Below are positions 20,027 through 29,524 of a stretch of DNA of 64,000 nucleotides, one piece after another. How positions within the stretch are numbered: the first letter of the stretch is position 1; every line of letters begins with the position of its first letter. The position numbers and the translations under genes are program-made. The notes beneath the pieces are model-generated. The model saw only the letters and a list, made by a program, of their open reading frames with translations. It ran no database searches and had not been told where the DNA came from. The DNA is from Roseitranquillus sediminis (lineage in GTDB: Bacteria > Pseudomonadota > Alphaproteobacteria > Rhodobacterales > Rhodobacteraceae): assembly GCF_016918935.1 (NCBI RefSeq), contig NZ_JAFFOB010000012.1, positions 107,347 to 171,346 of the forward strand, read 5' to 3'.

Positions 20027-21607
20027 TCAGCCGGGCGGCTGTCGCCCGAGGATGTGATCCGCGATTTTCTCGCCCACCATCATCGACGGCGCATTGAGGT
20101 TTCCGTTGGTGATGCGCGGGATGATCGAGCTGTCCGCCACGCGCAGCGCGTCCACGCCGATCACTCGCCCCTCCGGGTCGGTGACGGCTAAGGGATCGTC
20201 GCGTCGGCCCATCCGGCAGGTGCCGCAGGGATGAAAGGCGCTTTCGGCCGTGTCCCGCACGAAATCGTCCAGCGCCGCGTCGCTCTCCACCCCGTCGCCG
20301 GGCGCGATCTCCCGTGCCATGTGCGGCGCGAGCGCCGGCTGTCGCAGGATCTGCCGCGCCAGGCGGATCGCCGTCCGCATCTCGTGCCAGTCGTCGGGAT
20401 GGCTCATGTAGCCGAACGCGATCCGCGGCGGGTCGGCCGGCTCGCGCGACCGCAGCGTCACCCGCCCCCGCGAACGCGACCGCATGGGACCCGCGTGGAG
20501 CTGGTAGCCGCAAAGCGCGCCCGTCCCGTCGTAGCGTACTGCGAGCGGCAGGAAGTGGAGCTGCACGTCCGGGTACGCGACATCAGGCGCGCTGCGCAGG
20601 AAGGCGCCCGCCTCGAACTGGTTCGACGCCGCGGGTCCGCTCCGCGCCAGCAGCCAGCGCCCGCCCGCCAAAACCCGCCCCGCGAGCGACCAGTGCCGGT
20701 GCAGCCCCACGGCGGAGCGCGCCCCCACCTGCACGTAGACCTCCAGATGGTCCTGAAGGTTCTCGCCCACCCCCGCCCGGTCCGCCACGACTCGGATCCC
20801 GTGACGTCTGAGCTCCTCCGCCGGCCCGATGCCCGAGAGCATCAGCAGCTTCGGCGAGTTGAAGGCCGAGGCTGAAACGATCACCTCGCGCCGCGCCCGC
20901 ACCACCCGCGCGTCCGACAGCACCACACCGGTCACCCGCCGCCCCTCCAGCACCACGCGCGCCGCCAGCCCCCGCACCAGCCGCGCCCCCAGACAAAGCG
21001 CCGGCCGGAGATAGGCGTCCGCCGCCGACCAGCGGTGACCATTCCGGATCGTCGCGTCGAGCAGGCAAATGCCGTCCTGACGCGCGCCGTTGTAATCGTC
21101 CGTCGCCGGCAGCCCCGCTTGCCGCCCCGCCTCGAGATACGCCCGGACCAGTGGCTCCACCGGCCTCGCACGGCGGACATGCACCGGTCCGTCATGACCG
21201 CGGTTACTGGACGCACCGCCGTCCCATGTCTCGATCCGGCGGAAGTAGGGCTCGACGTCGCGCCAGTCCCACCCCTCGGCGCCCGCCTCGACCCACGCGG
21301 CATAGTCTAGCGGATGCCCCCGCACCCACACCATGCCGTTGATCGAGGACGAGCCGCCCAGCACCCTGCCCCTTGGCGCCGCCAGCCGCCGGCCACCGAG
21401 GCCCGGCTCGAGCTCTGTCCGATAGCCCCAGTCGTAGCGCGTCGTCCGCATCGGAAAGCTCAGCGCGCCCGGCATCCGGATCAGCGGCCCGGCGTCGCTG
21501 CCCCCGAACTCGACGACGATGACCGACTTGCCCGCCTCGGCCAGCCGGAACGCCACCGCGCATCCGGCCGATCCCGCGCCGACGATGATGTATTCCGCCT
21601 CCAGCAA
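20027..21607 (-). CDS. betA: GMC oxidoreductase, probable choline dehydrogenase
   Basis: This 526-residue FAD enzyme has the N-terminal dinucleotide motif IIVGAGSAGCAVAFRLAE, the GMC signature 1 stretch APRGRVLGGSSSINGMVWVRG, signature 2 around VIVSASAFNSPKLLMLSGIG, and the C-terminal active-site region FHPCGTCRMGRRDD with DALRVADSSIIPRITNGN. BetA oxidises choline to betaine aldehyde. The specific call rests on adjacency to choXWV; other alcohol dehydrogenases of the GMC family look similar. No betB or betI is next to it. It is divergent from choX. Confidence 0.78.
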   Translation of the reverse strand: MLEAEYIIVGAGSAGCAVAFRLAEAGKSVIVVEFGGSDAGPLIRMPGALSFPMRTTRYDWGYRTELEPGLGGRRLAAPRGRVLGGSSSINGMVWVRGHPLDYAAWVEAGAEGWDWRDVEPYFRRIETWDGGASSNRGHDGPVHVRRARPVEPLVRAYLEAGRQAGLPATDDYNGARQDGICLLDATIRNGHRWSAADAYLRPALCLGARLVRGLAARVVLEGRRVTGVVLSDARVVRARREVIVSASAFNSPKLLMLSGIGPAEELRRHGIRVVADRAGVGENLQDHLEVYVQVGARSAVGLHRHWSLAGRVLAGGRWLLARSGPAASNQFEAGAFLRSAPDVAYPDVQLHFLPLAVRYDGTGALCGYQLHAGPMRSRSRGRVTLRSREPADPPRIAFGYMSHPDDWHEMRTAIRLARQILRQPALAPHMAREIAPGDGVESDAALDDFVRDTAESAFHPCGTCRMGRRDDPLAVTDPEGRVIGVDALRVADSSIIPRITNGNLNAPSMMVGEKIADHILGRQPPG

Positions 21608-21714
21608 GCCGACGCCCTTTCAACCCGTGCCCCGCAACGCTAGGCTCTGCCGCAACGAGGGACGCAGGAACGGTTTACCCGCTCGCGCGCCCGGCAGACA
21701 GGGGGATGACGCCG

Positions 21715-22635
21715 ATGAAGCTGACCTTGACGACAGCCGCCGTGACTCTGGCCGCTGGCGCCGCTTTGGCCGACTGCGAGACGATCGTCTTCTCCGACGT
21801 CGGCTGGACCGACATCACCGCCACCACCGCCGCCACGACTGTCGTGCTCGATGCGCTGGGATACGAAACCGAGGTTAAGATCCTCTCGGTGCCCGTCACG
21901 TACCAGTCGCTCGCCGCCGGCGACATCGAGGTGTTCCTCGGCAACTGGATGCCGACGATGGAGGGTGACATCGCCCCCTACCGCGAGGCCGGCACAGTCG
22001 AGACGGTGCGCGCCAACCTCGAAGGCGCCAAGTATACGCTCGCCGCCAATGCCGCAGCGGCCGGTCTGGGCATCACCTCCTTCGCCGATATCGCCACGCA
22101 CGCCGAGGCGCTCGACAGCCAGATCTACGGTATCGAACCCGGCAACGACGGCAACCGCCTGATCCTCGACATGATCGAGCAGGATGCCTTCGGCCTCGGC
22201 GGGTTCGAGCTCTCGGAGAGTTCCGAGCAAGGCATGCTGGCGCAGGTCGCCCGCGCCGACCGCAGGGGCGAGCCGGTCGTGTTCCTGGGCTGGGAACCGC
22301 ATCCGATGAACGCGGCCTTCGATCTGACCTACCTCGAGGGCGGCGACGACTGGTTCGGCCCCGATCTGGGCGGCGCCACGGTCCATACCAACGTGACCGC
22401 CGGCTTCCTCGAAGAATGTCCGAACATTGGCCAGCTCCTCCAGAACCTCGTCTTCAGCCTCGCGATGGAGAACGAGATCATGGGCGCCATACTGGACGAG
22501 GGCGAGGATCCGCAGCAGGCGGCGCGCGACTGGCTCACGCAGAACCCCGCGGTGCTCGACACCTGGCTCGACGGTGTCACCACCCTGGGTGGCGAGGACG
22601 GCCTCGCCGCGGTGCGGGCCGAGCTCGGCCTCTGA
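21715..22635 (+). CDS. choX: Choline ABC transporter periplasmic binding protein
   Basis: ChoX captures choline in the periplasm for ChoWV. The 306-residue precursor has a signal peptide ending near ALA-DCE. The mature protein shows the OpuAC-type glycine-betaine/choline fold: ETIVFSDVGWTDITATTAATTVVL, then VFLGNWMPTMEGDI with the aromatic-box tryptophan, then VVFLGWEPHPMN and YLEGGDDWFGPDLGGATVHT. The second ATG (21715) is preferred because AGGGGG directly abuts the first (21706). It is divergent from the dehydrogenase and separated from choWV by an opposing GST gene. Confidence 0.93.
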   Translation: MKLTLTTAAVTLAAGAALADCETIVFSDVGWTDITATTAATTVVLDALGYETEVKILSVPVTYQSLAAGDIEVFLGNWMPTMEGDIAPYREAGTVETVRANLEGAKYTLAANAAAAGLGITSFADIATHAEALDSQIYGIEPGNDGNRLILDMIEQDAFGLGGFELSESSEQGMLAQVARADRRGEPVVFLGWEPHPMNAAFDLTYLEGGDDWFGPDLGGATVHTNVTAGFLEECPNIGQLLQNLVFSLAMENEIMGAILDEGEDPQQAARDWLTQNPAVLDTWLDGVTTLGGEDGLAAVRAELGL

Positions 22636-22656
22636 CGCGCCGCCTGCCAGGGCGCC

Positions 22657-22680
22657 CCTCCCCCAGGACACGGGGGGAGG
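22657..22680. terminator. Hairpin between convergent choX and the GST gene
   Basis: CCTCCCCC pairs perfectly with GGGGGAGG across an 8-nt loop. It lies 21 bp after the choX stop codon and about 60 bp after the GST stop on the other strand. There is no U-run, so it may be a bidirectional or factor-assisted terminator. Confidence 0.4.
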
Positions 22681-22739
22681 ACGGGAGGGGGGCCGAGGCG
22701 TCGTGCCGGGGCGCAGCCCCGACCGCTTCGCAGGATGGC

Positions 22740-23369
22740 TCAGCCGTTTCCCTGCGGTATCAGTGCGTCGTCCGCCTCGCGCGCCCGTATCGCAGCCGAC
22801 CGCGCCATCAGCCGCTCGGCATAGTCGCGAAAACCCGGCCGCTCCTCCAGCGTGCCGAACTGCAGACCCCACGCGACCTGCGCCCCGAGATACACGTCCG
22901 CCGCCGAGAACCTGTCGCCCAGCACATACTCGCGCCCATCCAGCCAGTCCTGCAGTGTGTCCAGCACGCGTTGCATGCTGCCGTAGCCCACGCGCCCCTC
23001 GAGCTGTGGCGTCTCCAGCTTCACGCCGAGCGAGGCGTTCGTGACCGCCGCCTCCACCGGACCGGCGCCAAAGAAGAGCCAGCGATAGTAGGTCCCGCGC
23101 GCCGGGCTCGCCGGATCGGGCGCAAGGCCCGCTTCGTGGAATGCGTCCGCAAGATAGGCGCAGATCGCCGCGCACTCGGTCACGACCGTACCGCGATGGC
23201 GGATCGCCGGAACCTTGCCCATCGGATTGACGGCCAGATAGTCGGGCGACTTCATCTCCGGCCCGTAGCCGAGGACGTGGGTCTCGTACTCGGCACCCGT
23301 CTCCTCCAGCATCCACCGGACGATGCGCCCGCGCGACATCGGGTTCGTCCAGAAGGTCAGATCGGCCAT
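22740..23369 (-). CDS. Glutathione S-transferase family protein
   Basis: The 209-residue protein has an N-terminal thioredoxin-like domain (LTFWTNPMSRGRIVRWMLEETGAEYE, with Ser12 as the likely activating residue; NPMGKVPAIRHRGTVVTECAAICAYLA holds the cis-Pro and the glutathione gamma-Glu site). A helical C-terminal domain (LDGREYVLGDRFSAADVYLGAQVAW) follows. The substrate is unknown. It lies on the opposite strand inside the choX-choW interval, starting only 17 bp from the choW frame, so the two promoters overlap or choW depends on read-through. Confidence 0.88.
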   Translation of the reverse strand: MADLTFWTNPMSRGRIVRWMLEETGAEYETHVLGYGPEMKSPDYLAVNPMGKVPAIRHRGTVVTECAAICAYLADAFHEAGLAPDPASPARGTYYRWLFFGAGPVEAAVTNASLGVKLETPQLEGRVGYGSMQRVLDTLQDWLDGREYVLGDRFSAADVYLGAQVAWGLQFGTLEERPGFRDYAERLMARSAAIRAREADDALIPQGNG

Positions 23370-23386
23370 GTCTCCTCCGGGTCGCT

Positions 23387-24271
23387 GTGCAGGCGGAGCG
23401 TGCCACGGCCCGCGCGACCCCGCAATTGGTCACGACAGTGGACTGGCTGACCGGAACGAAGATCCCCGTCGGAGCCACCGCCAGCCGCATCTTCGACTGG
23501 CTGCAGGTCAACGGCGCGTGGGTCTTCGACGCGATCTCGGACGCGATGGACGCGCTGATCGGCTGGCTGCTCTGGGCCTTTCAGACCCCGCACCCGCTGA
23601 TCGTCGTGGTGGTCTTCGCGGCGTTGACCTGGCTGCTCCAGCGGCGCCTCTCCACCTGCATCCTCGTCGCAGCCGCCTTCCTCTTCGTCTTGAATCAGGG
23701 CTACTGGGAGGAGACGACAGAGAGCCTGACGCTCGTCCTCGCCTCCTGCCTCGTCTGCATGGCGGTGGGCGTGCCGATCGGCATCGCCGCGGCGCACCGG
23801 CCGACGCTCTACGCGTGGATGCGCCCTGTCCTCGACCTGATGCAGACGCTGCCGACCTTCGTTTACCTGATCCCGGCGATCGTCTTCTTCGGAATCGGCA
23901 TGGTGCCGGGCCTGCTTGCCACGGTAATCTTCGTGCTGCCGGCGCCGATCCGGCTGACCCACCTCGGCATCTCGTCGACGCCCGCCGCGCTGATGGAGGC
24001 GGCCGAGGCGTTCGGAGCCACGGATCGCCAGCGCCTGTGGAAGGTGGAGCTGCCCTATGCCTTTCCGCAGATCATGGCGGGCCTGAACCAGACGATCATG
24101 CTCTCGCTCAGCATGGTGGTGATCGCGGCCCTCGTCGGCGCCGACGGCCTCGGTGTGCCGGTGGTCCGGGCGCTCAACCAGGTGAACACCGCGTTGGGTT
24201 TCGAGGCGGGCCTCGTGATCGTCGTCGTCGCCGTTGCGCTCGACCGGATGCTCAGGGTCGAGCAGCGGTGA
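23387..24271 (+). CDS. choW: Choline ABC transporter permease
   Basis: This is the inner-membrane permease of the choline uptake system. It has about 295 residues with a long N-terminal amphipathic region (DWLTGTKIPVGATASRIFDWLQ) and at least six membrane segments. The EAA-type loop reads EAAEAFGATDRQRLWKVELPYAFPQ, which contacts ChoV. The start is uncertain: the GTG at 23387 gives the longest frame, but TTG 23426 or GTG 23438 would better fit proteins that open near DWLT. It overlaps choV by 4 bp (GTGA). Confidence 0.9.
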   Translation: MQAERATARATPQLVTTVDWLTGTKIPVGATASRIFDWLQVNGAWVFDAISDAMDALIGWLLWAFQTPHPLIVVVVFAALTWLLQRRLSTCILVAAAFLFVLNQGYWEETTESLTLVLASCLVCMAVGVPIGIAAAHRPTLYAWMRPVLDLMQTLPTFVYLIPAIVFFGIGMVPGLLATVIFVLPAPIRLTHLGISSTPAALMEAAEAFGATDRQRLWKVELPYAFPQIMAGLNQTIMLSLSMVVIAALVGADGLGVPVVRALNQVNTALGFEAGLVIVVVAVALDRMLRVEQR

Positions 24272-25287
24272 GCGACGTCGTCACCTTCGACCGGGTCTCG
24301 ATCGTGTTCGGCGACCGTCCGACCGATGCGCTGCCGCTGATGGATGCCGGCGCCAATCGCGCCGAAGTGGCCGAGGCGACAGGCCAGATCCTCGGCGTGC
24401 ATGACTGCTCGCTCACGGTGCACGAGGGCGAGATGGTGGTGCTGATGGGCCTCTCCGGCTCCGGCAAGTCGACGCTGCTCCGTGCGGTCAATGGCCTCGC
24501 GCATCCGGTTCGCGGCGAGGTGCGGGTGCACGACGGCGACGAGGCGATCTCGGTCACCCACGCCGACGCCCGCACCCTCAGGCGCCTCCGCCGGAATCGG
24601 ATCGCCATGGTCTTCCAGCAGTTCGGTCTGCTGCCTTGGCGCAGTGTCGCCGAGAATGTCGGACTGGGGCTGGAGTTCGAGGGCATCCAGTGGCGCGAGC
24701 GGGACGAACGCGTGCGCCACCAGCTTGAGATCGTCGGCCTCGCCGACCGCGCCGACGCCCGCGTGGCGGAGCTTTCGGGCGGGATGCAGCAGCGCGTCGG
24801 CCTCGCCCGCGCCTTCGCGACGGAAGCCCCGATCCTGCTGATGGACGAGCCGTTCTCGGCGCTCGACCCGCTGATCCGCACGCGCCTGCAGGACGAGCTC
24901 TGCGTGCTGCAACGCCAGCTCAGGCGGACGGTGATCTTCGTCAGCCACGATCTTGACGAGGCGTTCAAGCTCGGCGACCGGATCGCGATCATGGACGGCG
25001 GCCGCATCGTCCAGCAGGGCACGCCACGCGACATCTTCACGCGGCCGGCCAGCGACTACGTGGCGGACTTCGTCGCGCAAATGAACCCGCTCGGCGTACT
25101 CTGCGCGCGGGACGTCATGACGCCGCCGGACGGTCCGGCCGACGGCGCAGTGCCGCCGGACCTGCCGCTTGCCGAGGTGATGAACCGCCTGCGCGGCCGC
25201 CCGCTGGCCGTCGCCGAGGACGGCCGCGTCCTGGGTCACGTCACGGAACGGGCCGTTCTGGCGAGACTGGCCGCCCCGCGGGGCTGA
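24268..25287 (+). CDS. choV: Choline ABC transporter ATP-binding protein
   Basis: This 339-residue ATPase energises ChoW. It shows Walker A GLSGSGKST (residues 61-69), the Q-loop FQQFGLLPWRSVAEN, the signature LSGGMQQRVGLARAFA, Walker B ILLMDEPFSALD and the H-loop FVSHD. A degenerate CBS-like C-terminus (LCARDVMTPPDG ... PLAEVMNRLRGRPLAVAEDGRVLGHV) is typical of ProV/ChoV. Translation starts at a GTG whose TGA overlap with choW implies coupling. Its last 47 bp overlap the convergent DMT transporter gene. Confidence 0.94.
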   Translation: MSDVVTFDRVSIVFGDRPTDALPLMDAGANRAEVAEATGQILGVHDCSLTVHEGEMVVLMGLSGSGKSTLLRAVNGLAHPVRGEVRVHDGDEAISVTHADARTLRRLRRNRIAMVFQQFGLLPWRSVAENVGLGLEFEGIQWRERDERVRHQLEIVGLADRADARVAELSGGMQQRVGLARAFATEAPILLMDEPFSALDPLIRTRLQDELCVLQRQLRRTVIFVSHDLDEAFKLGDRIAIMDGGRIVQQGTPRDIFTRPASDYVADFVAQMNPLGVLCARDVMTPPDGPADGAVPPDLPLAEVMNRLRGRPLAVAEDGRVLGHVTERAVLARLAAPRG

Positions 25288-26170
25288 TCCCGGCGGCGCG
25301 GCGGCGCCCTGCGACCGACTCGCGCCAGGCGATGAAGCAGACAGATGCGACGATGATCGTGCCGCCAGACAGGACCCACGGGTCCAGCGCCTCGCCAAAT
25401 ACGGCCCAGCCCAAAAGGGCAGCCCAAACAAGCTGCAGAAACGTCATCGGCTGCGTCACCGCGACCGGCGCCGCACGAAAGGCGAATGTCATCGCCAGAT
25501 GAGCCACGGTGGCGACCGCGGCTGTCAGGAACAGCCAGCCGATCTGCGCCAGGCTCGGCGGCACCCATACCGCGGCCGCAAACGGCGCGAGACCCAGCGT
25601 AACGCCGACCGAGAGCATGGCTACCACCATGGGCGGACTCGACGTTCGCGTCATCCGCTTCGCGATCAGGTAGGAGATCGCGAAAAAGATCGCGGTCGCC
25701 AGCATCGCCAGATGACCGCTCGACACCTCTCGCACACCTGGACGCAGGATCAGGAGAACCCCCACCAGCGCCGCGCCGATGGCCGCCAGCCGCCGCGCCG
25801 CCAGCGGCTCGCCCAGAAACAGCGCGGCGCCGAGCGTAATGTAGACCGGCGAGAGGTAGTTCAGCGCCGTCACTTCAGCGATCGGGATCTGCGTCATCGC
25901 GTAGAACCACAGGATGGTGCCCAGCGCATGCACCCCGCCGCGCACCGCGAAGAGGCCGACGCCGCGCCGCCCGCCGAAGCCCTCGCGCCTCAGCGCACCC
26001 AGTATGGGCAACAGGAACACCAAGCCCAGCGCATACCGAAGGAAGGCCGCTTCGGCCGGAGGCATTTCGGCGCCCACATGCTTGACGATCGCCGTCACCG
26101 CGACGAAGCACAGCCCCGTCAGCAGCATCCAAAGCATTCCCGCAAGGGGACGATCGGTCGGCTCGCTCAT
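25241..26170 (-). CDS. EamA/DMT family transporter
   Basis: The 309-residue protein has ten predicted membrane segments in two EamA repeats. The first opens GMLWMLLTGLCFVAVTAIVKHVG and includes YAMTQIPIAEVTALNYLSPVYITLGAALFLGE; the second ends LVWAALLGWAVFGEALDPWVLSGGTIIVASV. Family members export amino acids, nucleotides or other metabolites; the substrate is unknown. The proline-rich C-terminal tail (RRRAAGISPAGRPVSPERPVP has family-atypical composition) is encoded antisense to the end of choV. Confidence 0.88.
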   Translation of the reverse strand: MSEPTDRPLAGMLWMLLTGLCFVAVTAIVKHVGAEMPPAEAAFLRYALGLVFLLPILGALRREGFGGRRGVGLFAVRGGVHALGTILWFYAMTQIPIAEVTALNYLSPVYITLGAALFLGEPLAARRLAAIGAALVGVLLILRPGVREVSSGHLAMLATAIFFAISYLIAKRMTRTSSPPMVVAMLSVGVTLGLAPFAAAVWVPPSLAQIGWLFLTAAVATVAHLAMTFAFRAAPVAVTQPMTFLQLVWAALLGWAVFGEALDPWVLSGGTIIVASVCFIAWRESVAGRRRAAGISPAGRPVSPERPVP

Positions 26171-26441
26171 GCGGACGGGTTGGCACGGAGCCCTGGTCTC
26201 GGCAAGTGCCGTCCGCCGATGCGACGCCGCCCGCCCCTTGCATCTGCAGGAGCGGCTGGTCTACGTCGAACGCGCCCGCCATCGCGGGCAACACTTCGGT
26301 GACCGGGCCCCTCTGGCGAGTGCATGCGGCGCACTCGTGATGTCGGCGCCGCGAGCATGAGAATGCCGCCGGGAAATCGACAACAATGACTTCGTCACGA
26401 GCGGAAGCGCGCGCCCCTCGGCGTGCACCGGAGGCGCGGAC

Positions 26442-27515
26442 ATGAGCGCCCAGAATGGACTGATGTACTACTTCAAGTGGGCCTTCATCGTCACCTTCGC
26501 GGGGCTGGCCCTGGGCGCGCTCCTCGGCTGGCGAATGACCGGCACGGCCTCCGGGACCGCGACGATCTTCTTCATCTGCTTCGTCCTCGCCATCCTCGAG
26601 ATCTCGCTGTCGTTCGACAACGCGATCGTCAACGCCAACAAGCTCAAGACGATGACGCCGGCCTGGCAGCGGCGTTTCCTGACGTGGGGGATCCTGATCG
26701 CCGTCTTCGGGATGCGGATCATCTTCCCGCTGCTGATCGTTGTCATCGCGGCGCAGATCGGCCCGATCCAGGCGATCTACCTGGCCGCCGCGCGACCCGA
26801 GGAGTACGCGCGCATCATGAACGAGGCGCACCTGCCGATCGCGGCGTTCGGCGGCACGTTCCTGATGATGGTGGGCCTCACCTACTTCTTCGACCACGAG
26901 AAGGACGTGCACTGGGTCCGCTGGATCGAGGAGAAGGCCGCCCGCTTCGCCACGGTCCGTGGAATCGAGGTTGCCTTCGTGCTCCTGTTGATCCTCGGCT
27001 TCTCTCGGGCGCTGGAGGGACCGGAGGCGTCGGTCTTCGTCCATTCGGCGATCTATGGCCTGCTGACATTCCTGCTGGTCGAGGTGGCGGGCGGACTGAT
27101 CGATGCCTCGCAGCAAGCGCTCGACACGGCGGCCAAGGGCGGGCTGGGCGCGTTCCTGTACCTGGAGGTGCTCGACGCCTCTTTCTCGTTCGACGGCGTG
27201 ATCGGCGCCTTCGCGCTCAGCCAGAACCTCTTCGTGATCGCAATCGGTCTCGGCATCGGCGCGATGTACGTGCGCTCGATGACCATCATGTTGGTCGAGA
27301 AGGGAACGCTGGCGCGCTACCGCTACATCGAGCACGGCGCGTTCTACGCGATCCTGATCCTCTCGGTGATCATGTACGCGCAATCGCTGGTTCACATTCC
27401 GGAGGTCATCACCGGACTCGGCGGCGCGGCCTTGATCGGCATCTCGCTCTGGTCGTCGGTCCGCTGGAACAGGGCCAACAGCGAGCTGGTGGGACCGGAC
27501 GGCTCGAAGCTCTAG
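26442..27515 (+). CDS. DUF475 / TerC-like integral membrane protein
   Basis: The 357-residue protein has about nine membrane segments. Two TerC-family acidic motifs are clear: ILEISLSFDNAIVNANKL and YLEVLDASFSFDGVIGAFALS, in which SFDN/SFDG aspartates may coordinate a cation. TerC relatives are linked to tellurite resistance and Mn2+ or Ca2+ handling; DUF475 proteins are related but uncharacterised. It stands alone on the plus strand, with 271 bp of unassigned sequence upstream, and is convergent with the TrhA gene. Confidence 0.88.
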   Translation: MSAQNGLMYYFKWAFIVTFAGLALGALLGWRMTGTASGTATIFFICFVLAILEISLSFDNAIVNANKLKTMTPAWQRRFLTWGILIAVFGMRIIFPLLIVVIAAQIGPIQAIYLAAARPEEYARIMNEAHLPIAAFGGTFLMMVGLTYFFDHEKDVHWVRWIEEKAARFATVRGIEVAFVLLLILGFSRALEGPEASVFVHSAIYGLLTFLLVEVAGGLIDASQQALDTAAKGGLGAFLYLEVLDASFSFDGVIGAFALSQNLFVIAIGLGIGAMYVRSMTIMLVEKGTLARYRYIEHGAFYAILILSVIMYAQSLVHIPEVITGLGGAALIGISLWSSVRWNRANSELVGPDGSKL

Positions 27516-27534
27516 GAGCGCGGGAGGAGCCTCG

Positions 27535-28251
27535 TCAGGCCGCCGAGGGTTCGACGGCCACTTCCGCCGGCGCCAGTTCGACGGCGCCGGCCGGATGACG
27601 CGTCTCAGCCACCTGCGCCGTGACCGCGGCAAAGAAGATCACGCTCGCGGCCATGACGAACACGTGCCAGATCGTGTTGTGGAACGGCATCCGCTCGAAG
27701 AGGTAGAATGCGACGCCGGCGGTGTAGAGAACGCCGCCCACGATCATCAGCCATACGACGTGCGGCGGCAGCGCGGCGAGGAGGTTCTGACCCGCGAACA
27801 CGATCGCCCAGCCCATCAAGAGATAGAGCCCGATTGCCACCCACCGCATCCGCTCGGGCGCAAGGATCCGCAGTGCGGTTCCGGCGAATGCTGCCGTCCA
27901 GAGCGCGACAAGCAGGTAACCGTCCTGTCCGCCGGACAGCAGGATGAAGGGCGTGTAGGTGCCCGCGATCTTGAAGTAGATCGCCGAGTGATCGAGCCGT
28001 CGGAAGAGCGCCGTCCACTCGCTCGAATCCCAGATGTTGTATAGGGCCGAGCAGAGGATCATCGCGATGAGGGTGATGCCGTAGACGGTGGTGCCGACCA
28101 CCGCCGCCGCGTTCCCGTGCCAGACCGAGGCGAGCGTGATCAGAACCGGTGCCGCCAGAATCGCGGCCGACAGGGCAAGCGCGTGGACCACTGCGTCAGA
28201 CAGGCGCTCGGCGCGGCTATACTCGGTACGAGGCAAGAACGAAGAAAACAT
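27535..28251 (-). CDS. PAQR/hemolysin III family membrane protein (TrhA-like)
   Basis: The 238-residue protein has seven predicted membrane segments. The family's conserved residues are present: ERLSDAVVHALAL near the N-terminus, SALYNIWD, LDHSAIYFKIAGTYTPF and the C-terminal MPFHNTIWHVFVMAAS, whose histidines form the putative zinc site. The bacterial family is called hemolysin III or TrhA; its role in energy or membrane homeostasis is not settled. The C-terminus extends in a soluble Ala/Pro/Val-rich tail. The ATG at 28251 fits the family best, though its ribosome site is weak. Confidence 0.87.
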   Translation of the reverse strand: MFSSFLPRTEYSRAERLSDAVVHALALSAAILAAPVLITLASVWHGNAAAVVGTTVYGITLIAMILCSALYNIWDSSEWTALFRRLDHSAIYFKIAGTYTPFILLSGGQDGYLLVALWTAAFAGTALRILAPERMRWVAIGLYLLMGWAIVFAGQNLLAALPPHVVWLMIVGGVLYTAGVAFYLFERMPFHNTIWHVFVMAASVIFFAAVTAQVAETRHPAGAVELAPAEVAVEPSAA

Positions 28252-28441
28252 CTGGCGATACCCGGACGACGTAAGACAGGCACTTTCTATCCCGCCAATG
28301 TAACACGAGGGCTTCGCCCGTCCCTTGACGAAAGGGACCGTCGTCGCGTCACTCGCCGACAACGTGTGCCAGCCGCACCTCTATCGCAACCGCAGGACCG
28401 TGAGTCCGGCCAGCCGACGCGCGCACTGATTCGCCCGCCCG

Positions 28442-29524
28442 CTACCGCAGCCGCGCGATGTAGGGGTCTGCCGGTCCGCCGAGCCCGGCCAGTCCGACGC
28501 CGCCCCTCGGCGCGGCGGCTGCCGCAGGCGCGACCACCGCAGGTGTTCCTCCCGGCGCGGCGGGCAAACCCGGTGTCGCGGCGAAGAACGAGCCGGGTCC
28601 GGCAAGATCCTGCGGCACCGTGCCGAACGCACTGCCCCTCGCGACCATGAGATGCCGGGTCGCATAACGCGGCTTTGGCGGCGCATCGACCGCCACGACA
28701 CTCGGCGCCGCCGCGAAGCCGGCGTCCATCAGCTGCGCCACCTTGGCGTTGCGCGCAACCGTGGAGGCGCCCCCAAGGAGCGTGACGATCAGCCGCTCTC
28801 CGTCGCGCTCGGCCGACGCGGTGAGGTTGTAGCCGGCCGCGCGGGTGTAGCCTGTCTTGATGCCGTCCGCGCCGGGGTAGTCGCGCAGGAAGCGTCCGTT
28901 GGTATGACCGACCTGCGCCATCCCGGCATCCGCTGTCTGCCTGCTGAAGAGGTTGTAATAGGCGGGGAAGTCGAAGAAGAGCTGCCGCCCTAGGATGGAC
29001 ATGTCCCGCGCCGTGGAGAGGTGCCCCTCCTCCGTCAGGCCGTGGGCGTTGCGAAAGCTGGTGCCCGACATGCCCAGCGCCGCCGCCGTGGCGTTCATAC
29101 GCTCGACGAACGCCTCCTCGCTGCCGGAGATCGCCTCGCCCAGCGCGGTCGCGGCGTCGTTGGCCGACTTGACGGCAGTGGCGCGGACCAGATGCACGAG
29201 CTTGATCCGCTGCCCTTCAGAAAGGCCGAGGCGCGAAGGCGGCTCCGACGCCGCGTTGGCCGAGACGAAGGTCTCTTCCTCCAGATCGATTTCGTCGCGC
29301 TCGGCCGCCTCGAACGCGATGTAGAGCGTCATCATCTTGGTGAGCGAAGCCGGATGCAGCCGAGCATCCGCGTTCTCCTGATGATAGACCTCGCCCGAGC
29401 GGGCATCCATGACGAAGGCTGCGTGTGGCGCCGCTAGTGCCGGAACGGCCAGCGTCAGGAGGCCAAACGCCAGCACGAGGACCGCGGCGGCCGGATGCCG
29501 GAACCCTGAATGGGTGTGCTGCAT
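28442..29524 (-). CDS. D-alanyl-D-alanine carboxypeptidase (PBP5/6-like, S11)
   Basis: This periplasmic serine peptidase trims the terminal D-Ala of peptidoglycan stem peptides. The 360-residue precursor has a signal peptide ending ALA-APH. The three penicillin-binding motifs are SLTK (S60-K63), SAN (S120-N122) and KTG (K223-G225). After residue 275 there is no PBP5 C-terminal domain but a low-complexity Ala/Pro/Gly tail (GLPAAPGGTPAVV), so membrane attachment is not evident. The start at 29524 follows CAGGGAG; an earlier in-frame start would disrupt the signal peptide. dacA/dacC-type. Confidence 0.9.
   Translation of the reverse strand: MQHTHSGFRHPAAAVLVLAFGLLTLAVPALAAPHAAFVMDARSGEVYHQENADARLHPASLTKMMTLYIAFEAAERDEIDLEEETFVSANAASEPPSRLGLSEGQRIKLVHLVRATAVKSANDAATALGEAISGSEEAFVERMNATAAALGMSGTSFRNAHGLTEEGHLSTARDMSILGRQLFFDFPAYYNLFSRQTADAGMAQVGHTNGRFLRDYPGADGIKTGYTRAAGYNLTASAERDGERLIVTLLGGASTVARNAKVAQLMDAGFAAAPSVVAVDAPPKPRYATRHLMVARGSAFGTVPQDLAGPGSFFAATPGLPAAPGGTPAVVAPAAAAAPRGGVGLAGLGGPADPYIARLR

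Noticed and set aside
26171..26441. Short frames on both strands between the DMT transporter and DUF475 genes
   Set aside because: Arg/Pro/Ala-rich translations without ribosome sites; treated as non-coding spacer.
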